Notes: generated by a model not told the origin, from the letters alone. DNA of 64,000 nucleotides from Hermatobates lingyangjiaoensis (GCA_026182355.1 JAPFBL010000525.1:1-64000), one strand, 5' to 3'; counted from the stretch's first letter, positions 11,206 through 23,429 are shown. Made by a program: numbers and translations.

Positions 11206-11640
11206 ATCTGGAGTGGCCTACACTCAACTTTACTATAAGTAAACGTAATATTATACTTCTTGTGTATATAATATATAATGTTCCAATTAGGCATTATATA
11301 AATGTCTAAAAGGGAGAGGTTTATTAGGCTTTCATTCCTGGAGGTAGAACAGATAGCGATTCATCCACATATCAATATATATATATATATATATAGATAG
11401 ATAGATATGTCTATTTTTGTATATCACACCACTCACGCATATATTATCGTTAGTATAGCTACAGCAGTAATAACATTTTTGAAGTGTAGATTTCGTGTTA
11501 CGAAATAATCTCTTACTGGAGGACATGGTTTTTGTTCAAAAGCTAGTGGATCTCTTATATAGTCTATCAGACCTCCTTCTACATTGAGTATTTAAGACAA
11601 ATTTTCCCATTTAAAACTTAAAAATATTCCTATTTTATCT
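11206..11640 (+). mobile_element. R1 repeat family, copy 2 (3' truncated)
   Basis: It starts with the same ATCTGGAGTGGCCTACACTC block as copies 1 and 3 and follows them through the TTCATTCCTGAGG-like, CTACAGCAGTAATAACAT and CTCCTTCTACATT blocks, then ends near 11,640. The palindromic right end is missing. An (AT)n run at about 11,375-11,395 interrupts it, and that run generates the low-complexity minus-strand open frame here. Confidence 0.65.
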
Positions 11641-11771
11641 GAAATTAGACTCAAATTTTACGAAACTCAAGCCAGGTGAAGTAGAAATACCTAATGTACT
11701 TCAACTTATAAGGGTACTTGAGGGATTTGGTCTTGATGGACAGCAACTCGTTTTAAATTAGATACGCTGAA

Positions 11772-12082
11772 GTTGCAGTGGCAGTCCCACAAGGAACGAA
11801 CACACGTAGGCCGAACATTGGTCATGTGATACTACACAATGAACATGCTAAGCCATTGAGTCTTAAAGTTTGCCTTATTCAAGTATATTTAGAGTAGGGA
11901 TCTGTAACGAGGGCACCTGTCATTGTACCGGCTCGGGACCGACAGTTTAACGTCCTCTCCGAAGGACTACGTGTTCAAATTTATTGACCACCGACGTGAA
12001 TAAATCGAGGGCCAGAGTCGGTATTTAAACCCGAATCTACCAGTCCTGAGAAAAGCACGTTACCACTGAGCTAACCTGGCCT
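11772..12082 (-). mobile_element. tRNA-derived SINE, diverged copy
   Basis: On the minus strand: tRNA-like head (GCCAGGTTAGCTCAGTGGTA), a GAATAAAT-type spacer, the GGACGTTAAACTGTCGGTCC block, the CCCTACTCTAAATA block and the GGGACTGCCACTGCAAC end. The head holds an intact A-box consensus, but the B box has decayed. The CCTAA tail is absent and no target duplication is evident, so this is an old copy. Confidence 0.85.
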
Positions 12083-12099
12083 CTATCAATTCGTTCTAG

Positions 12100-14440
12100 C
12101 AACGCTTCGATGTATTTGAACATCTCCATATGAATGTCTGTTAATCAGTTTCCTATTGATTTAAATTAATCATGATATATTTCAATTAATCTTCATCTTA
12201 GAATTTCTTAATTGGTCAATTCATTCGCGTTGTCCATGCAGATACAGGGGGTCACATTTTCAAATTTCTATATTATAAATCTACCAAAAATAATGCACAT
12301 AGACTAAAAAATTACAATAATTAACTAAGGTAATATATAATGCATATCTAATAATGTTTTTTAGATTCTAAATCCTGTTAATTCTACTTGAATTCTGACT
12401 GAAGCACGTGAAGTGCATTAGGGTGAGAGAAGTGTACTGTAGCCCCCGATCTCTTCATCAGTAGGGCGTATAGATGAAGACTCCAGTGCACGAGTCTTCA
12501 TACTCAGGGCCCGAGTCTCTTACACACCAGAGTTACACAGATCTTTGAGAAACAGCTATAGCAGGGCTGTTTAACTGATGGTCCTTTAATTCATAATTTG
12601 GCACTCCAACAAAAAAATAAATGTACATCATAAAAACTTAAATAATAATTATTTCCCTCATTAGAAAAATGTCATTTACGTCAGTACGTAAAAGAAAAAC
12701 GTGTCCGTATCACGAATAAATCAAAAAAATATGATTAGTAATTGGTGTCATTTTTCCGTTCTTTTGAGCAATAGCAAAACTATCTATACAAGGTAACTGA
12801 TTATTTAATCAGTTACTATAAGTATGAAATATAGGTTATATATTAAATAACTATATAAGTATGAAATACTATAACTATAAGTATAACTATAAGTATAATA
12901 ACTATAAGTATGAAATATAGGTTATCAGAAGAACTAAAATTAGACTTATTGCACGAACAGCCAAAAGCTAACATATTTAAAGGCAATCAAATAATCGTCG
13001 ATATATTAATATTTAAATATCAAATATAGAAACTCCCTTAAAGTTTCCACATTTCAAAAGGCATGTAATTCGATTGTACAACAAAAAATATCGCAAGCAT
13101 AAAAATATCGTCAGCTAAAAATTAATTACAGATACAAAGAAATAATAATTAATCATTTGTAGTAGACGACCTTTTCTTGTTTTAATTCATCAAATATACT
13201 GTTCATTAACAAGATTGTGGCTTTAATTACTATACTTCTTAGACCCTTAAAATGTTAGTAGACACATAAAGATTAAGGGCTACGAGAAAATCTACGATTA
13301 TTCTTAGAAAATAAAAAACCACGCTAACCGATCTGAAAAGGCACTTTGTATTTGACATACTCATGTGTTAACTATACATACACAAAGCCATTGCAACAAC
13401 ATGTTACTTTTATTTCCTTTAAGGAAGAGAAACTCGTCAAATGTGATTCAATCATGTCGAACATGGTTTGAAAAAGGTTAAGAAATACTATTATCAAAGA
13501 CGAAATCAATATATGGGGTAGATAGAAAGATAAATGCTCTGGAAGAAGGAACTTTTTCAGTCAGAACCAGGAAGTCAATTCGCGAAACAAGATGACTCTT
13601 CAGCTAATAACGTTATCGTCTGCAATGCTGGTGCTAACAGTGACCTACCTTATGGGAAACAATGTCTTCAATAACCTCTATAGACTTAGAACTTTTTAAA
13701 GTACAATTAGCTTAAATAATTCTGATAAATAAATAATTTCTTCCCTGTACGTACACGCTTGTCCTCCCCAAATCTGGATTCCATAATCCAACAAGACAAA
13801 CAGTGTAATTCAGCATAACTTCATTTTCCTAGAATAATTTAAATTTTGCGAAACATTATAAATTTGTTGAAATATGACTAGGACCAACATCCGTTACTGC
13901 CTTCTATTTTTCTATTAATTGCTTTATTTGCTATTCCATTCAATGAGTATATTTACTGAATTTGGCTTTTAATGGTCAGGAACTTTAGCATACTTTAAGC
14001 TCACAGTCCTTAGCACTTACTTTATATACTTCAGTTATTTTTTCTACTTTCTGTCTTTACCAGTAAATACTGTTTTGCTTTTTTGCTGCAAAATTAAACC
14101 TTTAACCCTTTGGTATGCATTTTTTCTGCGTATTCTTGCAATTATATTTACTTTCATCTAACATATATCATGTTATATGATATATCTTAAGTTCAATCAC
14201 TATAATACAATGGTGGGTGTTTTAGGGGTCTTACTTATACTTACTAATGATCACCTATTGTAAAGAATTACTATAATCTAACAATACTTAGACCAATTAG
14301 TAACGGGAACTGGTAGAAGGCTCAACGTAGAGTGAATTTTAATCATCAAATCTTGAAACCAGTTTCCTTGTAAATTAAGATTATTGCGTCCATTTATAAA
14401 AGCAGGTTCTTACTTTTCATCAAGCGCGATAAGTTTTTCA
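12100..14440. other. Non-coding stretch with a small hairpin and a possible hAT end
   Basis: A perfect 10-bp inverted repeat, ATGAAGACTC / GAGTCTTCAT, lies at 12,474-12,501 with an 8-base loop. CAGGGCTGTTTAACTGATGG at 12,562 resembles a hAT left end, but no matching right end is visible. GTATAACTATAA-type short tandem repeats occur near 12,815-12,920. No gene seen. Confidence 0.4.
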
Positions 14441-14449
14441 GCATGAACA

Positions 14450-15200
14450 AGATTATGACAGAGGTCTGAAGCGCTAGCAGTTGTAACAGAAGGCTTTGAG
14501 ATAGAATAGATGTGCTCAGGAGAGTATACGCAACTAACGCAGTTAAAGGTAAACAGATTTTGTAGGGTCTTGGTGGCAAATCTAACTCTGTCTGTTGAGG
14601 CCACAATCTCCAAGGGCGGTGAGCGATGTAAAATTATATGAGCCCAAGGAGGTAACTAAGTTGGCTCTTTCTCTTTGTTAACTTAGTTTTACAAAGTTTT
14701 GTTGTCCAAGTCGAGCGGCGCCCCTCCACCCACTTCAAACTGCTAAATAGCTATCCCTACCCTTCAGACCACCATAGCCCTTTCGATATTACCGACAAAA
14801 ACCCTCCGCTAGACTGTTTTTCCCTCCCCCCACCTTAGTACCATTCTACAAGGCACCCCTCTCTCCCCATCTAAAACTTTGCAAATACAAAACAAGTTAG
14901 TTTCGTCATATCGACTACAAATAGCGGGCACGTCACTAATTCAGAAGCGCTTCCACTCTGTCTCTCAATCAATAATCCAACCCTCTTGCTCCCTCCACAG
15001 TCCTAATGATTCACTATTCCCATTCCACCCCCACCCCCTTCGCCTTACCGCGAAACTTTCCTCAAACCAATCCAAGTAACCTCCTTCATTATAACACTAA
15101 CCCCAGCAGAGTTAGCAAGCTTGCCTGCCAGCCGCACCCCAAACTCTACCCTAATTCCTGAGGGTCCTGCGTTAGCCGCAGAATCGCCCACTGGACATCA
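14450..15200. other. GC-richer G-to-C switch region
   Basis: 14,461-14,580 has about twice as many G as C, while 14,701-14,880 has roughly 74 C against 20 G by hand count. The switch is near 14,650. C-rich text continues to about 15,180. Small open frames on both strands here follow from the low stop-codon density of C-rich sequence. An unmethylated regulatory island or a noncoding exon is conceivable, but nothing in the sequence decides. Confidence 0.4.
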
Positions 15201-15720
15201 CGCCATAATATCAGCCATTACTAAGCCAAACTTACCACTACCATCCTTTCAACTTAGAATACTCTATTAACATTAGTTAAACATTTCAACACAAGTTGGA
15301 AATTTAAACATAAACAATATATTATTGCACTGAATACCGTGATATTGCTTCTACACAACTATACTACAGTGTAGTACAGTGCCCACGTTATCATCCATCA
15401 GTATTCATATGAATTAATACAAATTAGATTTTATAAAACATAGCAACAGTTACCACATATAAAGTAAAGCCTTTAAACGAAAAAGATCCTTCAGGGTTGT
15501 GTTTACTCAACATTATTGAAAATCTTTCATAAATTCAGAAGCCTTATAAAATAATGACGTAATATTATAACTAATGATATTAACAATCGGTTGAAATAAT
15601 GCAACTGCTGTTAGTATATACCTATAATTCTTTGTAACCACTTCCATCGGTAAAAAGAAATAGCGTTAACGGATTCACTGTTTTAATTTGTAAATTATCA
15701 TCGGTGTTATTGTCCGCTCG

Positions 15721-16085
15721 AATGGAAGGAGCAGCTAAAGAATTTATTTGAATTGGTCTGTGAACTAGGTTCGTGTTGGAGAATAGAAATGACAGGAAGG
15801 TAAGACGTGTTGAAGAAGGAGGGAGGCCGAAAGGGTGTCATTAGAGACTGGCACACAGAGCGGAACAAGTGACGTCTGCGAGTTCAACAGCCAGTGATCC
15901 TGTCATTATCCGCAAGATGTTCACGCAACACCCACTCCGCTTGTGGTTCTGTCGCTTGCACCAAGGCCAGTGCACGACGACATTCAGCCGGTTGGAACGA
16001 ATAGAGCAGAGGTGCACGCGTTCTCGCTTACACCTTCAGACTCCCAACCAAAAAGGCAAAATAAAACGATCAATCCCTTGTAGCT
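15721..16085. other. G-to-C switch island
   Basis: 15,721-15,840 has about 42 G and 10 C. 15,901-15,960 has about 19 C and 12 G, and 16,021-16,080 about 19 C and 6 G. The switch is near 15,880. CpG dinucleotides are noticeably frequent between 15,870 and 16,030. A 72-codon open frame lies in the C-rich half without any recognisable motif. Confidence 0.4.
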
Positions 16086-16099
16086 AGAGATCCCACAGC

Positions 16100-17950
16100 T
16101 AGCAGACCACCTACATATATCCAACAATGAAGACCCTGGGAGAACTTATCTTTCAAAGTAATCATGTGTATATGCAGCAGCTTCTGTTCTAGCGTCCCTT
16201 AGCCCTCAGTCCATTAACCCAACAAGAATCAGTATTCGCATCAGTCAGGATTCCCCAGGAGTCTCTACTAGGGAATGCCTGGTAATGTGTAAAGTAGCTG
16301 AGGGGTGGACTGCCATGTGTACTCGCATTGCTCAACACTCCTTACATCTAGCTTCCACTAAGTTTTTTCGAATTCTCCTTGATTTGAGCTCTTAATATCC
16401 AAATATTACATTGATTAAGTGACATTTTATCGCCATTTCAATTTGAGAGCCACAGACAAATGCACTTGTTTATATTTCTTCATTTATTTATTTGGATGAA
16501 GATATGAACTCTCTAGGCAGTGAATTCATTTTCCATTGTTCCTACAGTATCCCTTCTCACAATAGATTCAATGAGAGAACTGGGTAGCTAAATGTCTGTT
16601 CCACTCTCTTACTCATTTTGTTTTAATACAGTTGACTTACAAAAATTATTTTAAAGTACCTATTATTTAACTTAAATTTGCCATTATTTAATCATATTTC
16701 AATTTTTACTTCAAAAAAAGGAAGCAATTTCGATTGAAACTATGTAGATTGGGTATAGAACATATCAGAAGCAACTTATGGGTGAGTGTCTCACAACCCG
16801 AAATTAGTCCATCGAGATCCCATAAAATGCTGCATTCCGTTATTAGTTTGGTGTTTATTTTTTCCTGGCATCGTGTTAAAAGAATTATTGTAATTTTAAA
16901 TAAATCGTTGGAAGCTACAGAAACGAAATAGGAGTTAAGCATTTTTGAGTCTGAAAAAAATGTGAAACATTTTTTGGTCACGCCATTTAGAAACAAAAAA
17001 CAGAAAAAGAATACATATAATGGGAACAGTCAAACTTCACATCAAATACTATTTCGCTTTAAAAATATAGCCAGTGAAAATACTCTTTATATTTAAAAAT
17101 AAAATATTTTTTATTATTAAAAATAATAATTTAAAAATATTTTAATGCATTACATTTCATGTCAGATAAGAAACTAAGATAGCTAGGGATAGTTATATGA
17201 AAAATATAACATTGGTATAACTACAAGATAGCTGGGAGTATTATATGAAAAAAATAACCCGCAAAAAAATAACCGGTATAACTCGAAGTTAATCGGTTTG
17301 AGTTGACCAGTTCTACATTTATAGAACGAAATAAAATTAATTAAATGGAAAACTAATCAAACAACGATAACAATAGAAACTGTAACATTTTGTTCATCTA
17401 ACTGCGAACATTAATGTGAACTACAGCAATCATAACCAAGAGATGGAATACGATAACAAAGATACAGGATACGAGACTAGAATTCATTATATACAAGAAG
17501 CCATACAAGCACATAACCAAATGCTACCCTAAGACTCTAATCTATAAAAAAAAATAAATCATTAATCAATTAAACATTTCAATATAAAAAGAATAAACGT
17601 TTTTTCATTTATACACTAAAGAATAAAAAAGAAAACAACTAACAAGATTAAATTGAAAGTTGAACTTGAATATGGTTTCATGGCAAAAGCCATCTGGCCA
17701 CCTGATCACGCCTGCACAGTGAAGGACGCTATGGGTTAAACTGGTGTCGCTGATTAAAAACCGGTTCAGCACCATGACGTCTACGTAGTGACAATAGCGC
17801 CCCACTGCTCCAAACACGAGAACACTATATTCTCATTACTTATAGAAGCACCAACTGCAGAAAGGGCGGAGGGAACAAAGATTAATTGTAGTAGAAGTTT
17901 TTAACTCTAACATAGTGCAATCAGTTATTATGGTGTATTTACTCATAATA
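16100..17950. other. Non-coding stretch
   Basis: No repeat termini that I can pair. Opposite-strand open frames at 16,706-16,996 overlap each other and are not credible. 17,160-17,290 contains short partial duplications around AAATATAAC / AAAAATAACC. Confidence 0.4.
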
Positions 17951-17954
17951 CCAC

Positions 17955-18154
17955 AAAAGCTAATAAAATAGTCTCCACACATAAAAATTTAATCGTATAA
18001 ACAACGCGTTTCGAACAAGTAGTGTTCCTCCTCAGGCATTAACTAAATGACATTGTATTTTTTAGTTAATGCCTCAGTAAGAACACTATGTGTTCGAAAC
18101 GCGTTGTTTATACGATTAAATTTTTATATGTGGAGACCAATTCATTAGCTTTTT
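17955..18154. mobile_element. Inverted-dimer element, 200 bp, ~75-bp arms
   Basis: The left arm runs from AAAAGCTAATAAAATAGTCTC through ATTTAATCGTATAAACAACGC and the right arm is its reverse complement with few differences. Each arm carries a divergent CCTGAGGAGGAACAC...GTTCGAAACGCG motif: CTGANGA, one base, a GAAC/GTTC stem, GAAA. In the right arm the core has decayed to CCTCAGTAAGAAC. Motifs face outward. Confidence 0.8.
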
Positions 18155-18339
18155 ACCCTACAATGTAGAAGTGTTAAAAATTATATACATAAAAAGTGTA
18201 ATTACTGAACGATAATATATTTGACCCTAAAGTCTGAATAAAATAAAGATGAAATCGAGCTAGAATGGAAAAGAGAAAGAGAAAGTGATCATAAAAATTA
18301 ATTATCGCATTAAATTGACAAGACATTTATCTCAGTCTT

Positions 18340-18915
18340 GTTGAAGATGGACGGAATCTAAAACATGGTCAAGCACACTCAGTCGAGGGTTCAGACAGAA
18401 GGACGGGTGAAAAGTGACAGAGAAATAGACGTACACACTGGCACACAAACAAGAGGATAGACACACAACACACAGGGACAGTCTGAGGTAGGCAAACAGA
18501 CGCAACGAGTATACGAATAAGACTAAACAAAGGCGACAGAAACACATATAGAGACAGGCCGAACAACGGAAAAACAGAATACAGACTGAAACAGACAAAC
18601 AGAAAACGGGCAGGAAAAATAAGGCAAATCAAGCACACAGCATGAAATAATTCGATGGAAGACAGAAGAATACAGACACACAAGAGTCAGAGACAGAAAC
18701 ACATATAGAGACAGGCCGAACAACGGAAAAACAGAATACAGACTGAAACAGACAAACAGAAAACGGGCAGGAAATACAAGGCAAACCAACACGCAGAATG
18801 AAAAGCATCGATGGAAGACAGAAGTATACAGACACACAAGAGTCAGAGACAGAAAAATGACGAACAGATAAACAAAGTCCGACAGTAAAGACAGACAGAC
18901 AGAAAGAAGAAACAC
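18340..18915. repeat. CAGACA-rich low-complexity tract with a 157-bp tandem duplication
   Basis: The plus strand is almost free of T-rich text and built of ACAGA/GACAC words. A block starting at about 18,541 (AACACATATAGAGACAGGCC) recurs at about 18,698 with period 157 and few changes; a third start at about 18,851 is incomplete. The overlapping minus-strand open frames of 88-133 codons, rich in Cys, Val, Phe and Leu, are translations of this TCTGT-rich composition. Confidence 0.75.
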
Positions 18916-19020
18916 ACACCCCATAAAACAATTATTTTAATATCTCATAAAATGAATTCATTCAAAGAACACTAATAAAAGTTGTAGGAATCACGAAGTC
19001 TAAAAATAATAATTCACTTT

Positions 19021-19190
19021 CTAAATACATAAATATCCGTTTGGGTGGTCGGGAGGAAGCTGAAGCACACAAAGGCCTATTCAAGTACGACTTCTCCTTG
19101 ATCAGTTGACCTTACATTACATACCACCTACTAACTCATAAATCAACCAAGTGAAACTTCTCCCTCAAGCCTACTACCTTAATAATTCGC
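19021..19190. other. G-to-C switch island (weak)
   Basis: 19,041-19,070 is G-rich (GGGTGGTCGGGAGGAAGC), then 19,081-19,180 is C-rich and G-poor (about 18 C to 5 G in the first 60 bases). The polarity is the same as in the other islands. Confidence 0.3.
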
Positions 19191-19580
19191 AATACGTATT
19201 ATTATTTCTATAAGAAACAAAAGGTCATGTTTTCATGTTTCTTTCTGCCAAATGTCAATTACACTTCATTAAGACCCATCTCTAATTGCACTTCGGTAGG
19301 TCACCTTTAGATACCCCTCTTTGACGTCACAGCAGTAACATTAAAAAAATTAAATTTTCCATTTGAAAAATGAAGTATACTAAGCTTAAAAGAACTAGTG
19401 TCATATACATTAATATATGAAAATGGAATGTTTAAATTAAATAAAATGATCATCTAAACTTGTGTTACTCAGTGCATGGAAGCTGGAATCGTTTAAGAGT
19501 TCAGGGTTGTTAGATAAATAGTTACTACTGATATTTAAATAATATATGTAATATTCAAATGTGCGATTTTCTTATATATA

Positions 19581-19762
19581 TTGTATGTTTTGTTATTGAG
19601 GGCTAGGTCAAATAAAATAAAATAAACTCCTTCCTAGGCCAACGTTTCGATGCATTTGTACATCATCTTCAGGGCTAAAATTAGAGTAAGAACATAAACG
19701 TTGGCCTAGGAAAGGGTTTATTTTCTTTTATTTGACCTAGCCCTTAATAACAAAACATACAA
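19581..19762. mobile_element. Inverted-dimer element with CTGAAGATG / CGAAACG motif
   Basis: The left arm TTGTATGTTTTGTTATTGAG...CCTAGGCCAACG and the right arm CGTTGGCCTAGG...AATAACAAAACATACAA are near-exact inverted copies of about 65-70 bases. The left arm contains, on the minus strand, CCTGAAGATGATGTACAAAT followed by GCATCGAAACG. The right arm stops before the motif, so the two halves are unequal in length. Confidence 0.75.
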
Positions 19763-19797
19763 TAGAATAGAAGAGGTCAAGAACAATTTATGGAGAT

Positions 19798-20046
19798 TAT
19801 ATATATATATAGCCGTTGTGTTTCCTGAAGACGGAAATTCTCTTTTCTCCTGAAGACGGATCATCCGAAAATTTGAGTTTGTACGTGTGTCTCTTTCTCT
19901 GTGCGTTGCTTTTCTTCGTTGTTGAGCTGATATAAAACTAGAATTTTCAAAAGAACACATAGAAAAGAAATCACTGAACTCACTACTATATTTCGATGTC
20001 CTCGTCGTCAGGAATAGATGTGAATCGCTCCAAAGGCTGATAACGA

Positions 20047-20050
<4 letters not shown>
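19798..20050. mobile_element. Penelope-like fragments in opposite orientations
   Basis: Plus strand: two CCTGAAGACGG starts at 19,824 and 19,849, the second followed by ATCATCCGAAAATTTGAG (CGGA/TCCG mini-hairpin) and a GTGTGTCTCTTTCTCTGTGC block shared with 42,700 and 44,840. Minus strand, 19,930-20,050: CTGACGACGAGGACATCGAA and flanks nearly identical to 2,090-2,225 and 58,323-58,445. (TA)n lies at both outer edges. Confidence 0.55.
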
Positions 20051-20133
<83 letters not shown>

Positions 20134-20135
20134 GT
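20051..20135. repeat. (TA)n(TG)n compound microsatellite
   Basis: About 38 bases of alternating TA followed by about 45 bases of TG with one TT interruption. It directly abuts the minus-strand Penelope-like fragment. The 147-codon minus-strand open frame that runs into it encodes His-Thr and Tyr-Ile runs from the microsatellite. Confidence 0.9.
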
Positions 20136-20159
20136 ACTTGAGAAGCAGACCTTTCAAAC

Positions 20160-20890
20160 ATATTTCATTAAATTGTTTGCCAATATTTATTTTTTCTTAT
20201 TTCCTAGATACCTTTTCTAATCTTCTAATTAAGGACTTCCAGTGGCAGGGAAGAGAATAAAGCAGCTGGCCAAACGATCTGCTTTCATAATCCATAAGTT
20301 ATTTTATATATATACACTAGAACTACACTACGCTACACTACTTTTTAATAGTAGTGTACACTACTTTTAATAGTTTTTCATAGTATCTTCATGAAAACTA
20401 TCTGAAGTAGACAACAAACTTTTATAGGGAAACTACAGGTAAACAATAAATACTTATACACACAGTTAATATATATAACTTCATGTATAAATATTAATGA
20501 ATATTATTCATTGCATGTATAAACAACCAACTTGTATAGTTCGACACTAGTCGTCACCAAGAGAAGTCGTTTCTAGGAGGTTAGATTCAAAACAACTGGT
20601 TTAGTATGAGTGAAACATGAACCTGGAACCTTCATTTCATATGTTTCCTGTGAAATCTTATTTATATAATTCATTAATGTGACAATAAACACAACACTCT
20701 ATAATCAATCAAATTAATATAAAATCAATAGAAACAATTTATTTTAGGTATTCTTGTAACACTTTTATATAAAGTGCTATATTCTTGCATTGATAATGTT
20801 TAGGAATCAAATAATATCACATTTTTTTGTTTATTGCTATGTTTTTATATGTGGATATTAAATGCTATTATTAATTTTCTAATAACTAAT
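20160..20890. other. Non-coding AT-rich stretch
   Basis: Short imperfect repeats of ACTACAC/TAGTAGTG occur near 20,330-20,400. No coding sequence or transposon end seen. Confidence 0.4.
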
Positions 20891-20893
20891 AAT

Positions 20894-21015
20894 AAATTGA
20901 AGGATATGCATTTAGCATTAGTCAAGTTAATGGATTACCTAATAGCGGAATTAGAGATAAAATAGGTTTTGTAGTTTTACAAATTAAACAGTCTGTAATG
21001 AAGTGAACAGTTACA
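20894..21015 (+). repeat. ~122-bp direct repeat, copy A
   Basis: It matches 21,685-21,805 at roughly nine bases in ten, from AAATTGAAGGATATGCATTT to GAAGTGAACAGTTACA. The two copies are in the same orientation, about 790 bp apart start to start, with a G-rich block between them. They could be a local duplication or two insertions of one short repeat. Confidence 0.8.
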
Positions 21016-21240
21016 AATAGGTGGTAAATGACAAGGAAAGTAGGTAATAAATTGAGGAGGACCACATGGTGCCAGAAATAGGAGCGGCAGAAAAGTCGAT
21101 AGGAGGCCCAGGCTTGCTTGGCTTGGGCAAGTATATAAATAAAATGTTATCACCCGAGGAGGCGGAGAAGGGATCTTTTAACATCTCCCTTTGTTCTCTT
21201 ATTTTTGAATCTTTCCTTGAAAAGAAACAGGAAAAAGGAT
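21000..21240. other. G-to-C switch island (weak)
   Basis: 21,001-21,060 has about 19 G and 3 C and 21,061-21,180 stays G-biased. 21,181-21,220 turns to CT-rich text. The C side is weak. Confidence 0.3.
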
Positions 21241-21684
21241 TCTAAAGAACAAAAACAAACTGAAAATATTGTTAGCAGTAAACAACAACTTGTAAAGCAC
21301 ACAGGCATACATACTTCAATTAAACCAACTTTGTGATTAATTTGGCTAATGTGACGCTAATGTAAATTAAGGTAGTGAGTGAGTGATTCCTCATGCAGGA
21401 ATCTACCTACACATCTTACTCCAAGCAACATCTCTTCATTTTCCCTTCCTTTCTATTTAATCAACAATTATTAATTAATAATTACTAAAATTAATTAATT
21501 TAGAATATTAACAAATAAATTAATTAAAATTTAGCAATATAATAAAAAATACTCATAAAAACTATAGTATTCTATAAGGTATGAAATTAAAATTCACGCT
21601 GTTGCAACTCATTAACTTTTTCCAATTAAAATTTACTTCATTCAACAAATTAACTTCGCAATTTTTAAAATCAAATACCCCTTT

Positions 21685-21805
21685 AAATTGAAGGATATGC
21701 ATTTAGCATTAGTTATATTAATGAATTACCTAATAGTGGAATCAGACAAAAAATAGGTTTATAGTTTTACAAATTAAACAGTATGTAATGAAGTGAACAG
21801 TTACA
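21685..21805 (+). repeat. ~121-bp direct repeat, copy B
   Basis: Second copy of the repeat at 20,894-21,015, with a few substitutions (for example TTATATTAATGAATT for CAAGTTAATGGATT). Both copies stop at GTTACA, after which the flanks are unrelated, which supports a defined repeat unit. Confidence 0.8.
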
Positions 21806-23080
21806 CTTCATTCAGTTGCGCTTGGAAATCGAGTATTTCGAGAAAAATCATGGAATGACCAAATATTTTATCCCAAAAACATGTAACATATTTTTTAACA
21901 ATTAATTATTAACTCCTTACAAATATTTAAAAATGTAAACAAAGATTCATGTAACTAATTATGTAGACTAAAAGTAAATTCAAGAAATACTTCTGTAAAA
22001 GATTCATTACTTTATGTATTTTTTTTTAACTGCAAATAAATATGTCATATTTGTAATAAAATATTTGGTCACGCACTACTTAATTTACTTTTTATATTTT
22101 CTACATAGATGTACTAGATTGATTTCAAAAAGGGAAAATTTGACTTATAAAAAAAAAAGGTGAATTTTATTTGCAAAAAAGTAAATAGGATTTAAACTGT
22201 GTGAAACAACCTTATATGGGTCTACACAGGTTGGACAAAGGTATAAAAGAAAACCCTCAAAATATGAGCTGCAGGGGTAGAAAGAAGGTATACAGTTTTG
22301 ATGGAGGCAGGTACTGCAGAACTGACGACTCTTTTTAGTTAAAAGGAGCCTATACTTTAGGCTAATTCTTCCTTCTAATGGCAATAGACTTCTGCAGCCT
22401 ACTGCAATACAGTCACTTTGTCCACGAAAATTACTGAAGTTCCTCGAAAACTGCCTGTCACAGTACAATGTGCTCAACTATTGTAGGCGTGACCGTATGT
22501 AAAGGGAAAGTTGTAAAACTAGCATTGTCTTTCGTGCATTTCCTAATAAGTTATCGGAGAGTAATATAGTTTGTTTTTTTTTTGCTTCCATTAAGCATAT
22601 ATATGAAATATATAAGTATAAAAGAACTGCGGTTCGGGTCAAAATTGCGATGACCAACGCTATCTAACTTAAATGGCGATGGCCATTCGTCAGCTGAATT
22701 CGTAAGTCTTACAGAGTGTTCTATAGAAGGGAACGTATGCCTAAGGCTTAAATAAGTAACTGATAGGGGTTTGTATATATACTCATAACAATAAATGCAA
22801 TTCATATTCTGCCTATAGCCAATCATCATTGAAAGAAAAAGTACAGGGTTGAGGTGTAGTTTCATTAGAGGTCCAGGTCCAGGGTGTTGGCTGGAAGAAC
22901 CGATCAAGGACGTTTGGATGGATTTCTTTTTTTTTTTTTCATAAAAACATGCTCGGTAGCATTGTATTGCATTATTAATTTTGTTTGCAACCTTCGTACG
23001 GTCAAGATTACTATTCATACTTTCTCAATATGAAAAAAAAACCTTCCTACGGTCACCAATTTCGCCTCAAACTTCTTCAT
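21806..23080. other. Non-coding stretch
   Basis: Two minus-strand open frames of 110 and 155 codons (22,145-22,477 and 22,551-23,018) are the longest non-repeat frames in the window. Neither shows a domain, signal peptide or compositional pattern I can name, and the second contains a Lys run from a poly-T tract. I treat them as chance. Confidence 0.35.
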
Positions 23081-23085
23081 AGCGG

Positions 23086-23425
23086 ATCAGTTCATCGACT
23101 TTTTCTACTCCCATGGCATGTTCAGCGCCTCCAACTCATCAGGTCTTCTATCATCAGTTCATCAACTTTCTCTACTCCCATGGCATGTTCATCGCCTCCA
23201 ACTCATCAGGTCTTCTATCATCAGTTCATCAACTTTCTCTACTCCCATGGCATGTTCAGCGCCTCCAACTCATCAGGTCTTCTATCATCAGTTCATCGAC
23301 TTTCTCTACTCCCATGGCATGTGCAGCGCCTCCAACTCATCAGGTCTTCTATCATAGGTTCATCGACTTTCTCTACACCCATGGCATGTTCAGCGCCTCC
23401 AACTCATCAGGTCTTCTATCATCAG
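23086..23425 (+). repeat. 67-bp tandem repeat, five copies
   Basis: CCATGGCATG recurs at 23,111, 23,178, 23,245, 23,312 and 23,379, an exact 67-bp period. Units differ at only a few positions. Because 67 is one more than a multiple of three and the unit has no stop in any plus frame, all three plus frames stay open and give three overlapping frames of 79-153 codons that read each other's sequence in rotation. This is a minisatellite. Confidence 0.95.
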
Positions 23426-23429
23426 CTAA

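Noticed and set aside
18332..18931. Four overlapping minus-strand open frames (88-133 codons) rich in Cys, Leu, Phe and Val, looking like membrane proteins
   Set aside because: They are the translation of a TCTGT/GTGT-rich low-complexity tract containing a 157-bp tandem duplication. All frames look alike, and none has a consistent start or family signature.
19718..20161. 147-codon minus-strand open frame
   Set aside because: Runs through (TG)n, (TA)n and a retroelement fragment; the predicted His-Thr and Tyr-Ile runs are microsatellite translation.
20894..21805. LTR retrotransposon with short LTRs
   Set aside because: The direct repeats lack clear TG...CA ends, no primer-binding site or polypurine tract was seen, there is no target duplication, and the inner 670 bp does not code.
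22145..23018. Minus-strand open frames of 110 and 155 codons as possible exons
   Set aside because: No domain, no recognisable motif, Lys run from a poly-T tract, and no joined exon pattern between them.
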